From the NCBI GenBank assembly GCA_032622095.1, contig CP136062.1, positions 3,844,001 to 3,908,000 of the forward strand: a stretch of DNA of 64,000 nucleotides, given 5' to 3'. The position numbers and the translations under genes were made by a program. The notes beneath the pieces were generated by a model. The model worked only from the letters and a program-made list of their open reading frames with translations. It was not told where the DNA came from and searched no databases. This stretch comes from Siphonodentalium dalli (lineage: Eukaryota > Mollusca > Scaphopoda > Gadilida > Siphonodentaliidae). Of the stretch, positions 22,591 through 34,539 are shown in pieces; positions within the stretch are counted from its first letter, which is position 1; every line of letters begins with the position of its first letter.

Positions 22591-25100
22591 CCTGTATTTG
22601 GGCATACCCGTCGAGTTACCTATAACTTGTCAGCTAATAATTATAACAACTATCATGTAACACCCATACCAATTACGTCATTTTATATAAATGTCATATA
22701 TTATATATATAGTTATTCCTTGTAAAACAACGGAATAAAATGTACAACCCCTGAGACAATTTGCTTGGCTTATTGGTTCACATAGCTAATTATATATGGC
22801 TCGCTATCAAAATAAGATATGTCTCCCCTTTCATTCTGACATGTCCCTTTAAACTTGAAATCAATAGTTCGGTCACAATAGGAATTTTATTTTGCTAATT
22901 TATGACAACTCTTGACGAAATTTTTAAGCTTATTTCTTATTCACACCTGAAGTGCACGAGAAACGGATCGCTGGACAATGGCCCGAGCACAGCTGATATT
23001 TTCACATAACTCCAGACAACATTTAACGAATGTATAGCTTTCTATTTAAATATTCTAACTTGACCGTCCACCGGATTACAGGTTCCTTTAAAACAAATAA
23101 CATCTCAGCATCTTGTCTTCATTTACTGACCACAGTTTAACAGCCAGATGAATGTACATATTTACCACTTCATCGACCGACAGGACAAACATAACCGTTT
23201 GCAGTGGTGTAGAATGTTTGCTTAGGACAATCATGAGGGATAATGAAATATGTCTTATCAGAACTGCTGGTAATTTTGCATGTATTGTTAAACAACAGGC
23301 GAGAACGAATTTCTCATTTCACCTTAACCGAATGTGAATGGATTAACGCAGATGATTCCGATAGACTTCTCCAGGTGGGGACGAATTGTTGTCCTTTGTA
23401 GCGTGCACAGCAATTATAAGCACTGTATTCCACCACGCTCCATTGTGTCCTATTTGACCATTCAAGTGAATAAACAATTGAGTGTCCACAATTGAGAGGG
23501 GCTTCCTCGTATTGTTAGAATATAAACAGAGATATTACGTCTGTGATTTCGCACCAGTGTACAAAAACCATTGAGACCACTACCAACAAAATTCCCCATA
23601 TTTTTAAATGTATGAATGTTCGCTTAACTGGGCCCATAACTTCAATAATACAGATGTCTTCGTCGAAAGCACCTTTCTGTATGAGATAAGGTTAGATAAC
23701 CTTTCTCTCTTTGTTGACAAGCCTCACTTTTTTCTCTCTATGGGGCGCATGCACCGCCAACGAAATATTAAACTATGGATGTCATGGTTCGCATGTTTTT
23801 GCAGATTACATTGCCGTGAACCAATCATTGTTCCAATTGTGTGTCTTGAACTAGTATTTTCTTCAATGGAATTATCAGGATTGTCTGGATAAATTCATGT
23901 TCTTTTCTGTGACAATTCCTTAAAAGTAAGTTCTTTGTTTTTCTTCTTTTATGTTCTACATGTATATTATTACGTGTACTCGGTGCCGTCCACAAACATT
24001 TATACATACTTGATAGCATGTTAGTCTGATTAAATACTTACAGACACTCTCAGAATACACGTAATAGATGTAATTATGGCATAATAAATTTTCTAGCCAT
24101 TATTTTCTTGTATGGGCACACCATAATTGATTATTCAGTTACATTTCCGACTTTCCGACTTGTCAACTCTGATCAACTTTGGTTTGTTCGAAACTTGAAC
24201 ACATTAAAACCGTTTCGATTTCTTGTATAACGCCTACATACAATGGCGATACATGTACAGCAATCTATATATTTTTAAAATAGACATTTTAACCCAATCC
24301 GGGCGTGTCATAACCAAAATACTACTAACCATCTGTGTAGATATTCTTGCAAAACATTTGACCTATTGGGCTGACTTGAACATTCCAAAACATTGGTTCC
24401 GAATGCTTCAAACTTCAAGTATCTATATCTTGACCACAAATTATTTAATCTGAAATTTCTTGAATCACTTCAACTAATTGCTTTCTAAAACCTATATTCT
24501 TCTGGACGCAACCAGTCTCTTGACAAACTGTCATAAATAACTACTGTTTCCCAATCGATCATCCGAGGCACAATAAAACTACATTATACGCTTTATTGAC
24601 CGACATAACAGCCTTAACCAACACTTGAACCCACAATTCGTTCAAAACCAGAACTGACTAAAATCATACTGATTAACTTGAAAACATCCTAAAATCATCA
24701 GTAAATGTTCCATACCTATATAACCTGCATAATGGTGCGACGATTTGTATAACCAGAATTTCCTAGAACATTTTTGTTTAGTGACTCACATTATTCAAAA
24801 ATAATTTGTTCAACCTTAAACAAGTTTACCAAAAGTGCTTTAATACTATATGTAAACGCTTTCAACTTGCTCAGAGCAAACTAAATGATCTATAAAGTTC
24901 TTTTCCAAAACAAAAACTTATGTCAAACTGGACTACTTTTGTATTTTGACAAACTCCTACTATATAGATCATAATAGGCATCAAACACACTGTTTAAATT
25001 ATCTAACCATAACCTTGTGACAAATTTCTTCGCCCTGAAAATGTTCAACCAAACTCAACTTGTTTGAAAACAAGCAGACATACAACTGCGGCGTATTCAC
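22591..25100. other. AT-rich intergenic DNA, no gene seen
   Basis: Open frames up to 94 codons occur (for example at 23608-23892) but have no recognisable domain, no supporting splice structure and a composition typical of chance frames in AT-rich DNA. Confidence 0.45.
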
Positions 25101-25104
25101 TACC

Positions 25105-25690
25105 TCTGTGTATATATGCGTCATTGAATAATTCACTGGAATCTTCACGTGTAGACTGTAAAATCAATCTTACCAATTGGATACCATATAACGATAGACA
25201 CACATTATATTCCAGTGATTATTTCCTATAGCTGATCACATTTTACAAATTTACGCAACCATTTTGAACAACAACTCGACATAGAAAAACGGTAATTTTC
25301 AAGCATACCTTATAGAAACATTTGCAAAACAATTTCAACTATAACTGTATATTCCCTTAATAACTTTTTGCCTTGCCCACATTTTGTTCAATACAAAAAA
25401 AAACCAATACGATCGACAGAATACTCGATATGAGAATTTGTTTTCTTCACAATATCTCTATCATGCATAATTTAATAATTCACTGGGACTGATTTGTGTA
25501 GAATGTGACAACAATTCTTATCCAATTCTTGGATACCATAACCCTGGACACAAACTATTATCCCAGTAACTATTATTATTTCTATTCACATCGAGCGTAC
25601 ATGTAACAATAATACCTCGAAAATAAAAACAAACCTTTATTTCAAATCGGCGCAACGATTTTTGAAACAACAACTACTCGAAATAAACAT
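25105..25690. repeat. degenerate tandem duplication, ~350-bp spacing
   Basis: The order AATAATTCACTGG, TGTGTAGA, TTGGATACCATA, ATTCCAGTGATTATT, GCGCAACGATTTTTGAA with CAACAACTC occurs at 25127-25275 and again at 25468-25680. Divergence is high. Confidence 0.55.
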
Positions 25691-26640
25691 ACTGAAGCAA
25701 CAGTAGTTTAGAAGTATACCTGAAATGACAAAATTGGCACAACAATTTTAAACCAAAGGTAAATGACCTAATAGCTATACGGGTTGTGAACCTGGTGAAC
25801 CAGCCAATTAATTGCAAATTGCTCATACCTTGTGATCGCCTGCACGTCCATGTCCCAAAATTCCAAGAAGCGTCTAGCTCACGGGCACCACTTAGGAGAT
25901 GTAATACTCCCCAGGTTCTTTTAGCACTAAGTCGGAACTCTCAGAACATGGACAAACATTTATTACACACGAAGATAAAATAGACGTATATAATATTCAA
26001 CACCAGGCAGTCACAGTGAACACATACTTATAGCTACCACGACGACGCGTGCATCGTGGATAACTTTACCTATAAGTCTCAGATAGAATTCACAAGTCTC
26101 CGAGTCTAAGCTCTGACCAGAATATATATCACAAGGGTCAACTTCCGTTGGAGTCAATACACTACTTCACACACTCTCGTATTTACGAGAATAGCCCCCA
26201 TGTTTGCGAGATTAGCGACTCGAGATCAATAACAGCGAGATTATCAACCTTGAGTTTGCTTTCCCATATGAAGAGCAAACCTTCCGATCCCAGACACTGA
26301 CCCACGAAATACTATAGTTTAACCTTACTCACGCCATGTCGAACAGCTGGAAGTGTTACGGTGTGTTATGACCCGTGTGGGCTGAGACCCAAACATAGTA
26401 GCCTCGTCAGACCGAGAGCGACACGAATCTATTTTTCAATATGAAAAGTGTACAAATCGTCAAACATCTAGGGAGTGACAGGTCTGTAGATTCGAAAGCG
26501 AGTGGAAAGTTCGCGTTCGTCTTTGGGAAAATAACGGGCAGTATATAAAATAGATGGGTGTGTCTCAGTTTGTGTCGTTTGTTGAATTTATATGATACCA
26601 TTGAGTGAGTGGATCGTGCCGTCACGAAAGAAGTGTTTGT
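25691..26640. other. intergenic, no gene seen
   Basis: No protein-like frame or repeat recognised. Confidence 0.4.
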
Positions 26641-26644
26641 GTGT

Positions 26645-27400
26645 GTATTGTAATATTACATTCGAATTACTTGAACATTGAAAACAGAATTTCGTTAGTC
26701 TTCCAGCCACAGATGGTGTGACCATATAGTCACTATTTAAACGATGACTGCAAAATGACGGAATACAGTGTCGTCACAGATGAGTCACAGGATGTAACAT
26801 ATGTATAATTCAAATGAAATATGAAAATTACCTAATTTCCGCCTGAAACACTATTCAATTTGTCCAAATTTTAAGGAATATATATTATATAGCAAATTTG
26901 CTCGAAATTGTCTGAATTTTGAGCTTCCGTAACGTTTTCAGTGGGCTTACACTGTAAACCGACTATTTATACACTTTCCAAAAATACGAATATGAGATCA
27001 TATCCGTTATATTCGAATAATTGACAAAAAGTGCAGATGGTGGATCGTAATAAAGAGCAGTTATGTGGCGAATAATAAAGAGCTTTCTCAATATATACGA
27101 AATCATTGTCAATTATGTATTGTTATGTTAAAATCGAATCACTTGAACAATTGAAATTATAATACCAGTTAGTCATCGAGCGCCGATGCATGGTGTGTCT
27201 GAATGGTGTATGATTTAATGTGTAATTAGAGCAGTCGTAATGGGATATGACCTTCGGCTCAACGACCTACGTGTTACACGATACAGTTACGGTTGTTTTG
27301 TCAATTTCTGGATAATAAAGAGCGTTCTTATGTTATACCTATTGTGTATTGTAATAGTAAATTTGAATTGCTTGGCCATTGACACAGAATGTCCGCTAGT
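26645..27400 (+). repeat. left arm of a large inverted repeat, with internal duplications
   Basis: Positions 26800-27065 are the reverse complement (with mismatches) of 27800-28030 and of 28205-28460. Positions 27231-27330 (GACCTTCGGCTCAACGACCT, AATAAAGAGCGTTCTT) are the reverse complement of 27508-27610. A further block, ATTGTAATA...GAATT(A/G)CTTG with TAGTCTTC, occurs at 26647, 27118 and 27342. Confidence 0.75.
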
Positions 27401-27504
27401 CTTCGAGTCTCCCGATGGTGTGTGTGAAGTCGTGTGATTTAATGTGTAATCAGGACGGTCTTAACGTGGTGTGACCATCGGCTCAACGACATACACTAGG
27501 TATG

Positions 27505-28205
27505 AACGTATATAATAAGAACGCTCTTTGTTATTCTCCAGAAATAGACAAAACAGCCGTAACTCTATCGTGTAACGCGTAGGTCGTTGAGCCGAAGGCC
27601 ATACCCACATTACGACTGTCCCGATTGTACCTTAAACCATAGGGCATTTACACGCACCGTCAGTGGTTCCGGGACTAACGTATATTCTGAGTTCAATGTT
27701 CAAGCATTCAAATTTAATATTAATAGTACAATATAAGCATTACATGTATATAGTGAGAACGCTCTTTATTACTCTCCAGAAATAGACAATGCGACCGTAA
27801 CCGCTCTTTATTATGATCCACTCTTTATGAATTATTTGAATGTAACGGTTATGATCTAATATTCGTGTTTTGGAACATGTATAAGTTGTCATTTTACTAT
27901 TTCAGCCAACCAAAAACGTTACGAAAGCTCAATATTCTGACAAATTAGGGCATATTTTATATATTTTCGATAAAATTCGGACAAATTGAATGGTATTTCT
28001 GATGGAAATTACAGTATTTTTCACATTTCTGCTGCATTATATTCATCGCCCGGCTACATGACCTCACTATCGATCGTGTATATTCATCGTCAACTAATGA
28101 CCGCGCCCACCGTCCATATATATAATTAGTACGTAGTTTTATCGGTCAGTCACTTATCTAAACTCATCGAACTCCGACACGTGTGCATTTCCACAGTGCT
28201 GCGAT
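27505..28205 (-). repeat. right arm of the large inverted repeat and first tandem unit
   Basis: Complements the left arm in order. The unit from about 27795 to 28205 is repeated at 28206-28620, with GATATTAAT closing both, about 412 bp apart. Units contain CGTTACGAA(A/C)GCTCAA(T/A)ATTCTGAC and AAATTCGGACAAATTGAATG. Confidence 0.75.
28104..28152 (+). promoter_or_regulatory. TATA-box and initiator-like stretch, copy 1
   Basis: CCATATATATAATTAGTA is followed about 25-30 bases later by GGTCAGTCAC, the spacing expected of a TATA box and a TCAGT initiator. The second tandem unit has CTGTATATATAATTAGTA (about 28525) but its initiator position reads GGTCGGCCGC. Suggestive of a promoter carried by the repeat, perhaps an LTR-like or transposon promoter. 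Inference only. Confidence 0.3.
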
Positions 28206-28620
28206 ATTAATGCTCTTTATTACGATCCACCATTTGCACTTTTTATCAATTATTCGAATATAACGGGTATGATCTCATATTCGTGTTTTGGAAATTGTAT
28301 AAGTAGTCGTTTTACAGCGTCAGCCCACCAAAAACGTTACGAACGCTCAAAATTCTGACATATCAGGTCAACTTTTATATATTTTCGGTAAAATTCGGAC
28401 AAATTGAATGATATTTCTGGCGGAAATTACAGTATTTTTCACATTTCGTTTGCATTGTATTCATCACCCGGCTAAGTTCACTACTATCGCGTATATTCAA
28501 CGTCGGCGTTCGCGCTCACCGTCACTGTATATATAATTAGTAGGTAGCGTTATCTGGTCGGCCGCTTATCTAAACTCATTGACCTCCGGCACGTCCGCAT
28601 TCCACAGTGATGCGATATTA
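28206..28620 (-). repeat. second tandem unit of the 412-bp repeat
   Basis: Direct repeat of 27795-28205, closer in sequence to the left inverted arm (26800-27065) in places, for example GGATCGTAATAAAGAGC with CACTTTTTATCAATTATTCG (minus/plus). Confidence 0.75.
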
Positions 28621-28680
28621 ATTCGATAGTATGCCAGGTGTGATTATAGATTAGATACATAAATATATCCGCGGAGTTAC

Positions 28681-28960
28681 AATGTGTCACGTGATGTCGT
28701 GTTTACGATAAGCAACACGTTGGACACACTACGGGGTATAATAAATTTTAATCCGAATTTGAAACTTCATTGTCGGTACCCGGGTTTGCTTGAATTTGGA
28801 AATTTGAGTCCGACAGTCGCGAGAGATACCTAACCTATAGGTGTAGTTATAAGTTGTCACGTGGTGGTGTGTTTGGGATAAGCAGCAAGTTGTATACACT
28901 ACGGGGTATAATAAATTTGAATTCGAATTTGAAGCTTCAATACGGGCGCGGGGACTCCAT
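28681..28960. repeat. tandem duplication, 170-bp period
   Basis: TTGTCACGTGGTGGTGTGTT, GGATAAGCA, ACACTACGGGGTATAATAAA, then TTTGAATTCGAATTTGAA occurs at 28685 and again at 28854 with about 15 percent difference. Confidence 0.75.
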
Positions 28961-29039
28961 TTACCACGTCGGGGTTTGACGGTACGAAACGAGGGGTCAT
29001 CGCCGGTGTATACTAAGGACAAAGATTATTAAATTTTGG

Positions 29040-29110
29040 TAAATGAGAGACGATATATTCCTTAAAAAAAATAAAAAGCGTTTTCCTTAAAAAAAAAAAG
29101 CCCCCGACTC
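29040..29110. repeat. A-rich low-complexity stretch
   Basis: Two runs of CCTTAAAAAAAA with AAAAAGC, followed by a third A-run near 29128. Could be the A-tail of a retroposed sequence, but no element body is recognised. Confidence 0.4.
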
Positions 29111-29174
29111 TGGTCATTTTTAAAACTAAAAAAAACCCCTCCCCATTGAGGGGAAAGGGGCGGGGCGCGACCCC

Positions 29175-29270
29175 GCGCGTCGACCTCCCACGATACTACG
29201 GGGTACGACCCAGTAACCTATATCACGCACTACGGCGCAGTACCGCTATCATTTCCGGAAATAGGTAAAC
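29175..29270. repeat. 96-bp dispersed repeat, copy 1
   Basis: Almost identical over 96 bp to 34214-34309 (GCGCGTCGACCTCC, CAGTAACCTATATCACGCAC, TACGGCGCAGTACCGCTATC, ATTTCCGGAAATAGGTAAAC). High identity between two loci 5 kb apart suggests recent copying or gene conversion. Confidence 0.8.
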
Positions 29271-29411
29271 GCGGCAGTATGGCGTACACTGTTAAAAATA
29301 TCCGTAAAGTATACAGCAGCTTCTGGTGTAAAATTGGGATTGACTATTTCGAGTAACAGGAACGGAACGAGGAACAGGAACGAGTTCCGAGTAACAGAAT
29401 GACTATTTCGA

Positions 29412-30333
29412 GTAACAGGAACGAGGAACAGAGATATAAGCTCACATTTCTCGCGTTTTGCTCTATGTAACGATACATATTATACATCATTCGAAATGTT
29501 AGCATAGCCCCTTCATTAATAGTGCAACATTTAGACACTAATATTGCGAACAAAGTGTACACTTGGCCAGGAACGGCGAGCGTTGAATGAGAAATTAGCT
29601 AAAAACGAAAAAATCCGAGTACCGGGAATCAGGAACCGAGATATAAGCTCACATTTCTCGCGTTTTGCGCTATGTAACGATACATATTATACATCATTCG
29701 AAAGGTTAGCCTATCCCCTTCATTACTCTTGCAACATTTAGACACTAATATTGTGAACAAAGCGTACAATTGGCCAGGAACGGCGAGCGTTGAATAAGAA
29801 ATTAGCTAAAAACTGGAAAAAATCCGACTAACAGGAATCAAGAACAGAGATATAAGCTCACATTTCTCGCGTTTTACGCTATGTAACGATACATATTATA
29901 CATCATTCGAAAAGTTAGCATATCCCCTTCATTAATATTGCACCATTTAGACACTAATATTGCGAACAAAGCGTACATTTGGCCAGGAAAGGCGAGTGTT
30001 GAATAAGAAATTAGCTAAAAACTGGAAAAAATCCGACTAACAGGAATCAGGAACAGAGATATAAGCTCACATTTCTCGCGTTTTACGCTATGTAAAAATA
30101 CATATTATACATCATTCGAAAGGATAGCATCTTCCCTTCATTAATATTTCAGCAATTAGACACCAATGTTGCGAACAAAGCGTACAATTGGCCAGGAACG
30201 GCGAGCGTTGAATAAGAAATTAGCTAAAAACTGGAAAAAATCCGACTAACAGGAATCAAGAACAGAGATATAAGCTCACATTTCTCGCGTTTTACGCCAT
30301 GTAAAAATACATATTATACATCATTCGAAAGGC
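29412..30333. repeat. tandem repeat, 209-bp monomer, about 4.4 copies
   Basis: GAGATATAAGCTCACATTTC starts at 29431, 29639, 29848, 30057 and 30266, giving intervals of 208 then three times 209 bp. Each monomer also has CATATTATACATCATTCGAA, TTTAGACACTAATATTGCGA, TTGGCCAGGAACGGCGAGCG and AATTAGCTAAAAAC. The array stops within a monomer at GCATTCGAAAGG-type sequence near 30333. It is preceded (29345-29411) by degenerate AACAGGAACGAGG repeats. No coding capacity. Confidence 0.9.
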
Positions 30334-30339
30334 GCACAT

Positions 30340-30890
30340 AATTTACGACAGTTGTTTTTTTTTTGCGCTGGATGGATTATGTCCCATTACGGTGGTCACG
30401 TGATTAGCAGCATGCGTTATTGTTGTGAGAGCTGACATTTTTGATGAATATTATTCCTCGTCTAGCCGCTTCTAATAAGGGTTGTATTCTGGTAAGTTTA
30501 CTTATATATGATCGCAATTTGGCATACAACTAATTTGCTCCAAGTTTTTCGAGTGATCGATCAGCTAATGTATTGATATATTGTTCAACAGCTGTTCTGT
30601 GTTCAATCACCGCCGTTTTTAGTTTCAATCAAGATTTTCGACTTTCCCAATTTTAAACTCAAGTAAACATGTTAAGTCAGACTAACAACAGCACTGGAAT
30701 ACCCGCCCGAAGACGACCCACCCATACTCAGTTGCCACCGTTTCTGTCCAAAAATTAGGTTTAGTGACAAATTTTATCCAAATCTTATTCTAATTTAAAA
30801 TTTGGAAAGTTGATAAATCTTGATTGATACAAAAAACTTCAACAACCAACTTTCATTCTTTGTGATATCTTTGACTGCGATGAATCACAA
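30340..30890. other. intergenic, no gene seen
   Basis: Contains a T-run near 30355. No frame or repeat recognised. Confidence 0.4.
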
Positions 30891-30894
30891 AAAA

Positions 30895-31165
30895 AGACTT
30901 GCGACACATAGTGACATACCGTTGCGATCGCAAAGGTATAGGTTATGTTAATTTGTTTGTGATTATCGCAAAGTATTTTAAAAAGTTATCGCAAAGATGT
31001 TTGCGATTTTGTTTAATCTATTATATAAGATTGCAAGTATGTTTGCGATTTATCGTGAATATGTTTTTGATGTTTACGATTTATTTTGCGAAGTATTTTG
31101 CGATCTATCGTAAAGATGTTTGCAATTTATCGAAAGTTTTTTGCGATTTATCAGCATACACCTTT
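30895..31165. repeat. clustered TTTGCGATTTATCGCAAAG motifs
   Basis: The palindromic phrase GCGATTTATCGCAAAGATGT or its parts recurs about every 20-35 bp (near 30922, 30962, 30992, 31031, 31083, 31102, 31136). The same motif dominates 41360-42600. No sign that it is coding. Confidence 0.7.
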
Positions 31166-31436
31166 GGAAAGCGACAGGCGGGTTTTCAAAACTTGAACCC
31201 AAATTTGGGGGGGGGTGTTGGTGTGGTGAACTGCCTTTTTGTCCATAGTAACACTATTAAACCAATGGAAGCGCTTTGTTAGGTTTGAGTTTCTGGGTCA
31301 ATAAGAATGGCTGCATAACTACATATAAGGAGTTACCGGTACTAGTACATATACATGTCTAGTATTTTCATGTTTAAATAGTAGCTATATCAGTATATAT
31401 CACTATATGTACATTGTATGTTGTGTATTATCGGGG

Positions 31437-31545
31437 GAGGGGTGGTCAGTGGTCCAATCAGCACGGCACCGATCACCAAACTGTAGGACCTCAGCTCGTG
31501 ACAGACGGATTCGAATCCTATGTGGTGACCTACTAGTATCCTCCA
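31437..31545 (+). repeat. possible tRNA-derived SINE head
   Basis: GTGGTCAGTGGTCCAATCAG resembles an A box and GGATTCGAATCC is a good B box, about 60 bp apart. The body is not shared with the SINE at 21204-21484. Degenerate, so weakly supported. Confidence 0.4.
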
Positions 31546-31924
31546 ACTTCCTGCCTGAAGAAAATTTTCTGATTACCAGTGGTTTGCATATGATATGTGC
31601 AGACGGTGCATAATGACTATCTATTGTAGGTGACTAACCATATCTAGACCACATGGTTTCCACCACCAACAAATGATCTGGCCTCATTGTTATATCGCCT
31701 TACTAGTAGTTGTGGAAAGCGACACAACACCGCAAATACATAAATGTGTATTAGAAAATACTCAATGTTGCTACTGCCTATCATTTATTTATTTTATATT
31801 TTGGATTTTACATCGCTTCCTATAATTAACTGATATAACAGCAAAGCCAGATTAATTGCTGGTAGAGGAAACCATGTGTGCTACACTTAGTCGTGTACAA
31901 TTCAGTAATGTTTTTATGTTTACA

Positions 31925-32510
31925 CATACCATAGTATGGTAAACATAGTGCCGTTGTCCGGATTTACCACTCGTCGTTAGTCCGTCTGTCCGTCTGTCTG
32001 CATGTAGACACTTTACGCATGGTGCGATAACTGAAATAATTTCTATCTTATCGGAACCAAATTTTGTATATGAATTTCTCAGCACCAAATACAGATCGAG
32101 TTCGAATATGGGTTTGATCCAAGTTTTTGTTAGGGAGTTATGGCCCCTTTTCAACTTAGAATTCATGCATGCTGCCATAACTAAAAAAAAATTATCTGAT
32201 CGTAACCGAATTTGGTATGCGAGTTGCTCCGCCCAAAATACATATCGAGTTCGAATATGGGTTTGATCCGATATTTTTTAATGGAGTTATGGCCCTTTGA
32301 CATAGAATTAATGCATATTTCGATAAATCAACAATTTTTCAACTGATAGGAACCAAATTTTGTATGTGAGTTTCTCAACTCAAAATACAGATCGAGTGTG
32401 AATATGGTACACATATTGTCGATGTCCGGATTGACCACTTGTTTTCATTTAGATTTTGATGATTATGATACAAGTTGATAAAAAGGTTCCCAGTGTGTCC
32501 CTTTAATTTT
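31925..32510. repeat. dispersed repeat, copy 2 (related to 4047-4545)
   Basis: Palindrome ACCATAGTATGGT at 31928-31940, then CGTCTGTCCGTCTGTCTG, then three degenerate ~150-bp subrepeats each with CCAAATTTTGTAT, ACAGATCGAG, TCGAATATGGGTTTGATCC and AGTTATGGCCC. The right end reads GTGTGTCCCTTTAA, complementary to the left end of copy 1. Confidence 0.65.
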
Positions 32511-34050
32511 TTTAAATAATTAAACACAATTATTTTTTTAAGTTAAAAACATTTGAAAAACTAACATCATTATAACTCTGCCAAGGGTACCCCGAATCAC
32601 CACCAGATTTGTTTAAATCGGTCCAAAATCTTGTGTTAAGTACTGGTAGATCTGTTTGGAGCAACATTAAATCCAATTCACCAATTCCATGCCATGCCTT
32701 TGGACTACTTAGCTATTGATAAGGCTATATTATTTTCTGATGTCTCCTATGCCAAGGTGCAAATAATTTGATGAAGAAGGCTATGGTATCTAATTTCAAA
32801 TAAGATTTAACAATCAACATCACATGATATTAGCAGTAGACTTGGACATCTGTGGTGCAGAGTTATATCTCCAGATGGTCTGATGTCATTATAATTGCTA
32901 CTGGTTTAATAGAGAGGTCAGTGTTCAACATAAACAATTCCTGTGATTTGTTCACAGCTCTGCTGTATGATTGATCTTAATGGGTCAGCAGTGAGGTGGC
33001 TTATCTGTATACTATATTGTTGGTAGAATTTGACACCTTATTATTGTAAACTTAAATTGGACTCTCTTAACCCAAGTATTCCATGTCCAGGTCACACCTT
33101 TCACATTTAACCCAAGGCTGTGGTGGTTTAGCATTACAGATCACGTACCAATGCATTCTCTTATAAAAATGCCAGTGACCCATTAATTCCAATAATTTGT
33201 GTCATGTAGATTTGTCTATAATAGTACATACATTATACTCTATAATTCAACACCAAAACTCTCATTTATGATTCCGATCATAGTAAATTTGTATCGCCAA
33301 GGGATGGGTTAACATCTGCCGATCGTGATCGGCCTCTCGATTAATATATGTCATTTATGCACCGTCTTCTCGCATGTAAACCACCGACCATCATGATGGT
33401 ACATGTAGCATGTGTTTCCTCTTTTAATATTCTCATGTTATTTATACTAGTAATTAGATGAAGGCAGTCCGTGTTTCCTTTGTCCTTCCCATGTTATTAT
33501 AATTAGATGTAGGTATAGTCAGTGTTTCGTCTGTTCCTCCCATGTTATTATCATATTATGCCTACGGGGGATGGTCCGATGGGGGCATATACATGTACTG
33601 GTAGTTGAGGGCTCTGTCTGTACTAGCATATCACCTGATGTTCGGGTGTTAATTATCAGAGTTTGACTTTGTTATCTGTTGGCATGGTGAAGGCACAGGT
33701 TGGTACCCACATTAATTAGGCTAATTATTCAAGGCATGTAACTTTGTTCCATAATTATGTTGTACGACAAAGGACGATTTCATAACAATTAGGCAATGGA
33801 AATTGATTTGTGATCTATAATTGTAGATGTAATTGCAGACATTGAGCACCCGTGGACCTGGTTGAATTTTATGTGGTAAGATAGTTCACAACCATTCTCA
33901 AGCTACTTGTAATTTATTGGCATTTGTTCTAATGTGGAGGGGTAGATAGGATTGAGACCCCATCACAGTTCGATTCACACCAGGTTATCAGCTTCTGTAA
34001 ATGTCATGTAACTGAAATACTGTGATAATGAAATATTATAATATATTATT
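32511..34050. other. intergenic, no gene seen
   Basis: AT-rich. Contains a fragment at about 33288-33340 shared with 5018-5070 and two local copies of CTCCCATGTTATTAT (33480-33550). No protein-like frame. Confidence 0.45.
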
Positions 34051-34213
34051 ACTGTTATAAATATCCGTAAAATGTTATGGCAGAAAGTATCGGCAATTTT
34101 GGGACCAACAGAATCTGCAGTAATTTTTATGGTCTTCCGTAAATATATAATTAACGGAAAAACCGTAAAAAATCAGTAATTAAGTCACGTGATACCCCAT
34201 AATCTTCCCATTT

Positions 34214-34309
34214 GCGCGTCGACCTCCTGCAATACTACGTGGTACGACACAGTAACCTATATCACGCACTACGGCGCAGTACCGCTATCATTTCCGGAAA
34301 TAGGTAAAC
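34214..34309. repeat. 96-bp dispersed repeat, copy 2
   Basis: Matches 29175-29270. Flanked on both sides by GTCACGTGATACCCCATAAT (34185 and 34327), so it sits inside a short direct repeat of its own. Confidence 0.8.
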
Positions 34310-34539
34310 ACGACACAAGGGCGTATGTCACGTGATACCCCATAATCTTCCCAAAAAATCCTGAAGTGTCTTATTAACTACTCATCTGATCGTTCCTATT
34401 GGAGATAATATGATCCCTCGTGACACGTAATGGAGCAAACACCAATGTGATCATCAAGTTCAATATACAATGAAAGTGTAGCTCAAATAGGAAAGGGAAC
34501 AATATTATTTATGTGCTACAGTCAACGGAGTGATTAGGG

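Noticed and set aside
23608-23892. 94-codon plus-strand frame
   Set aside because: No recognised domain, no splice sites or start context that stand out; likely chance in AT-rich DNA.
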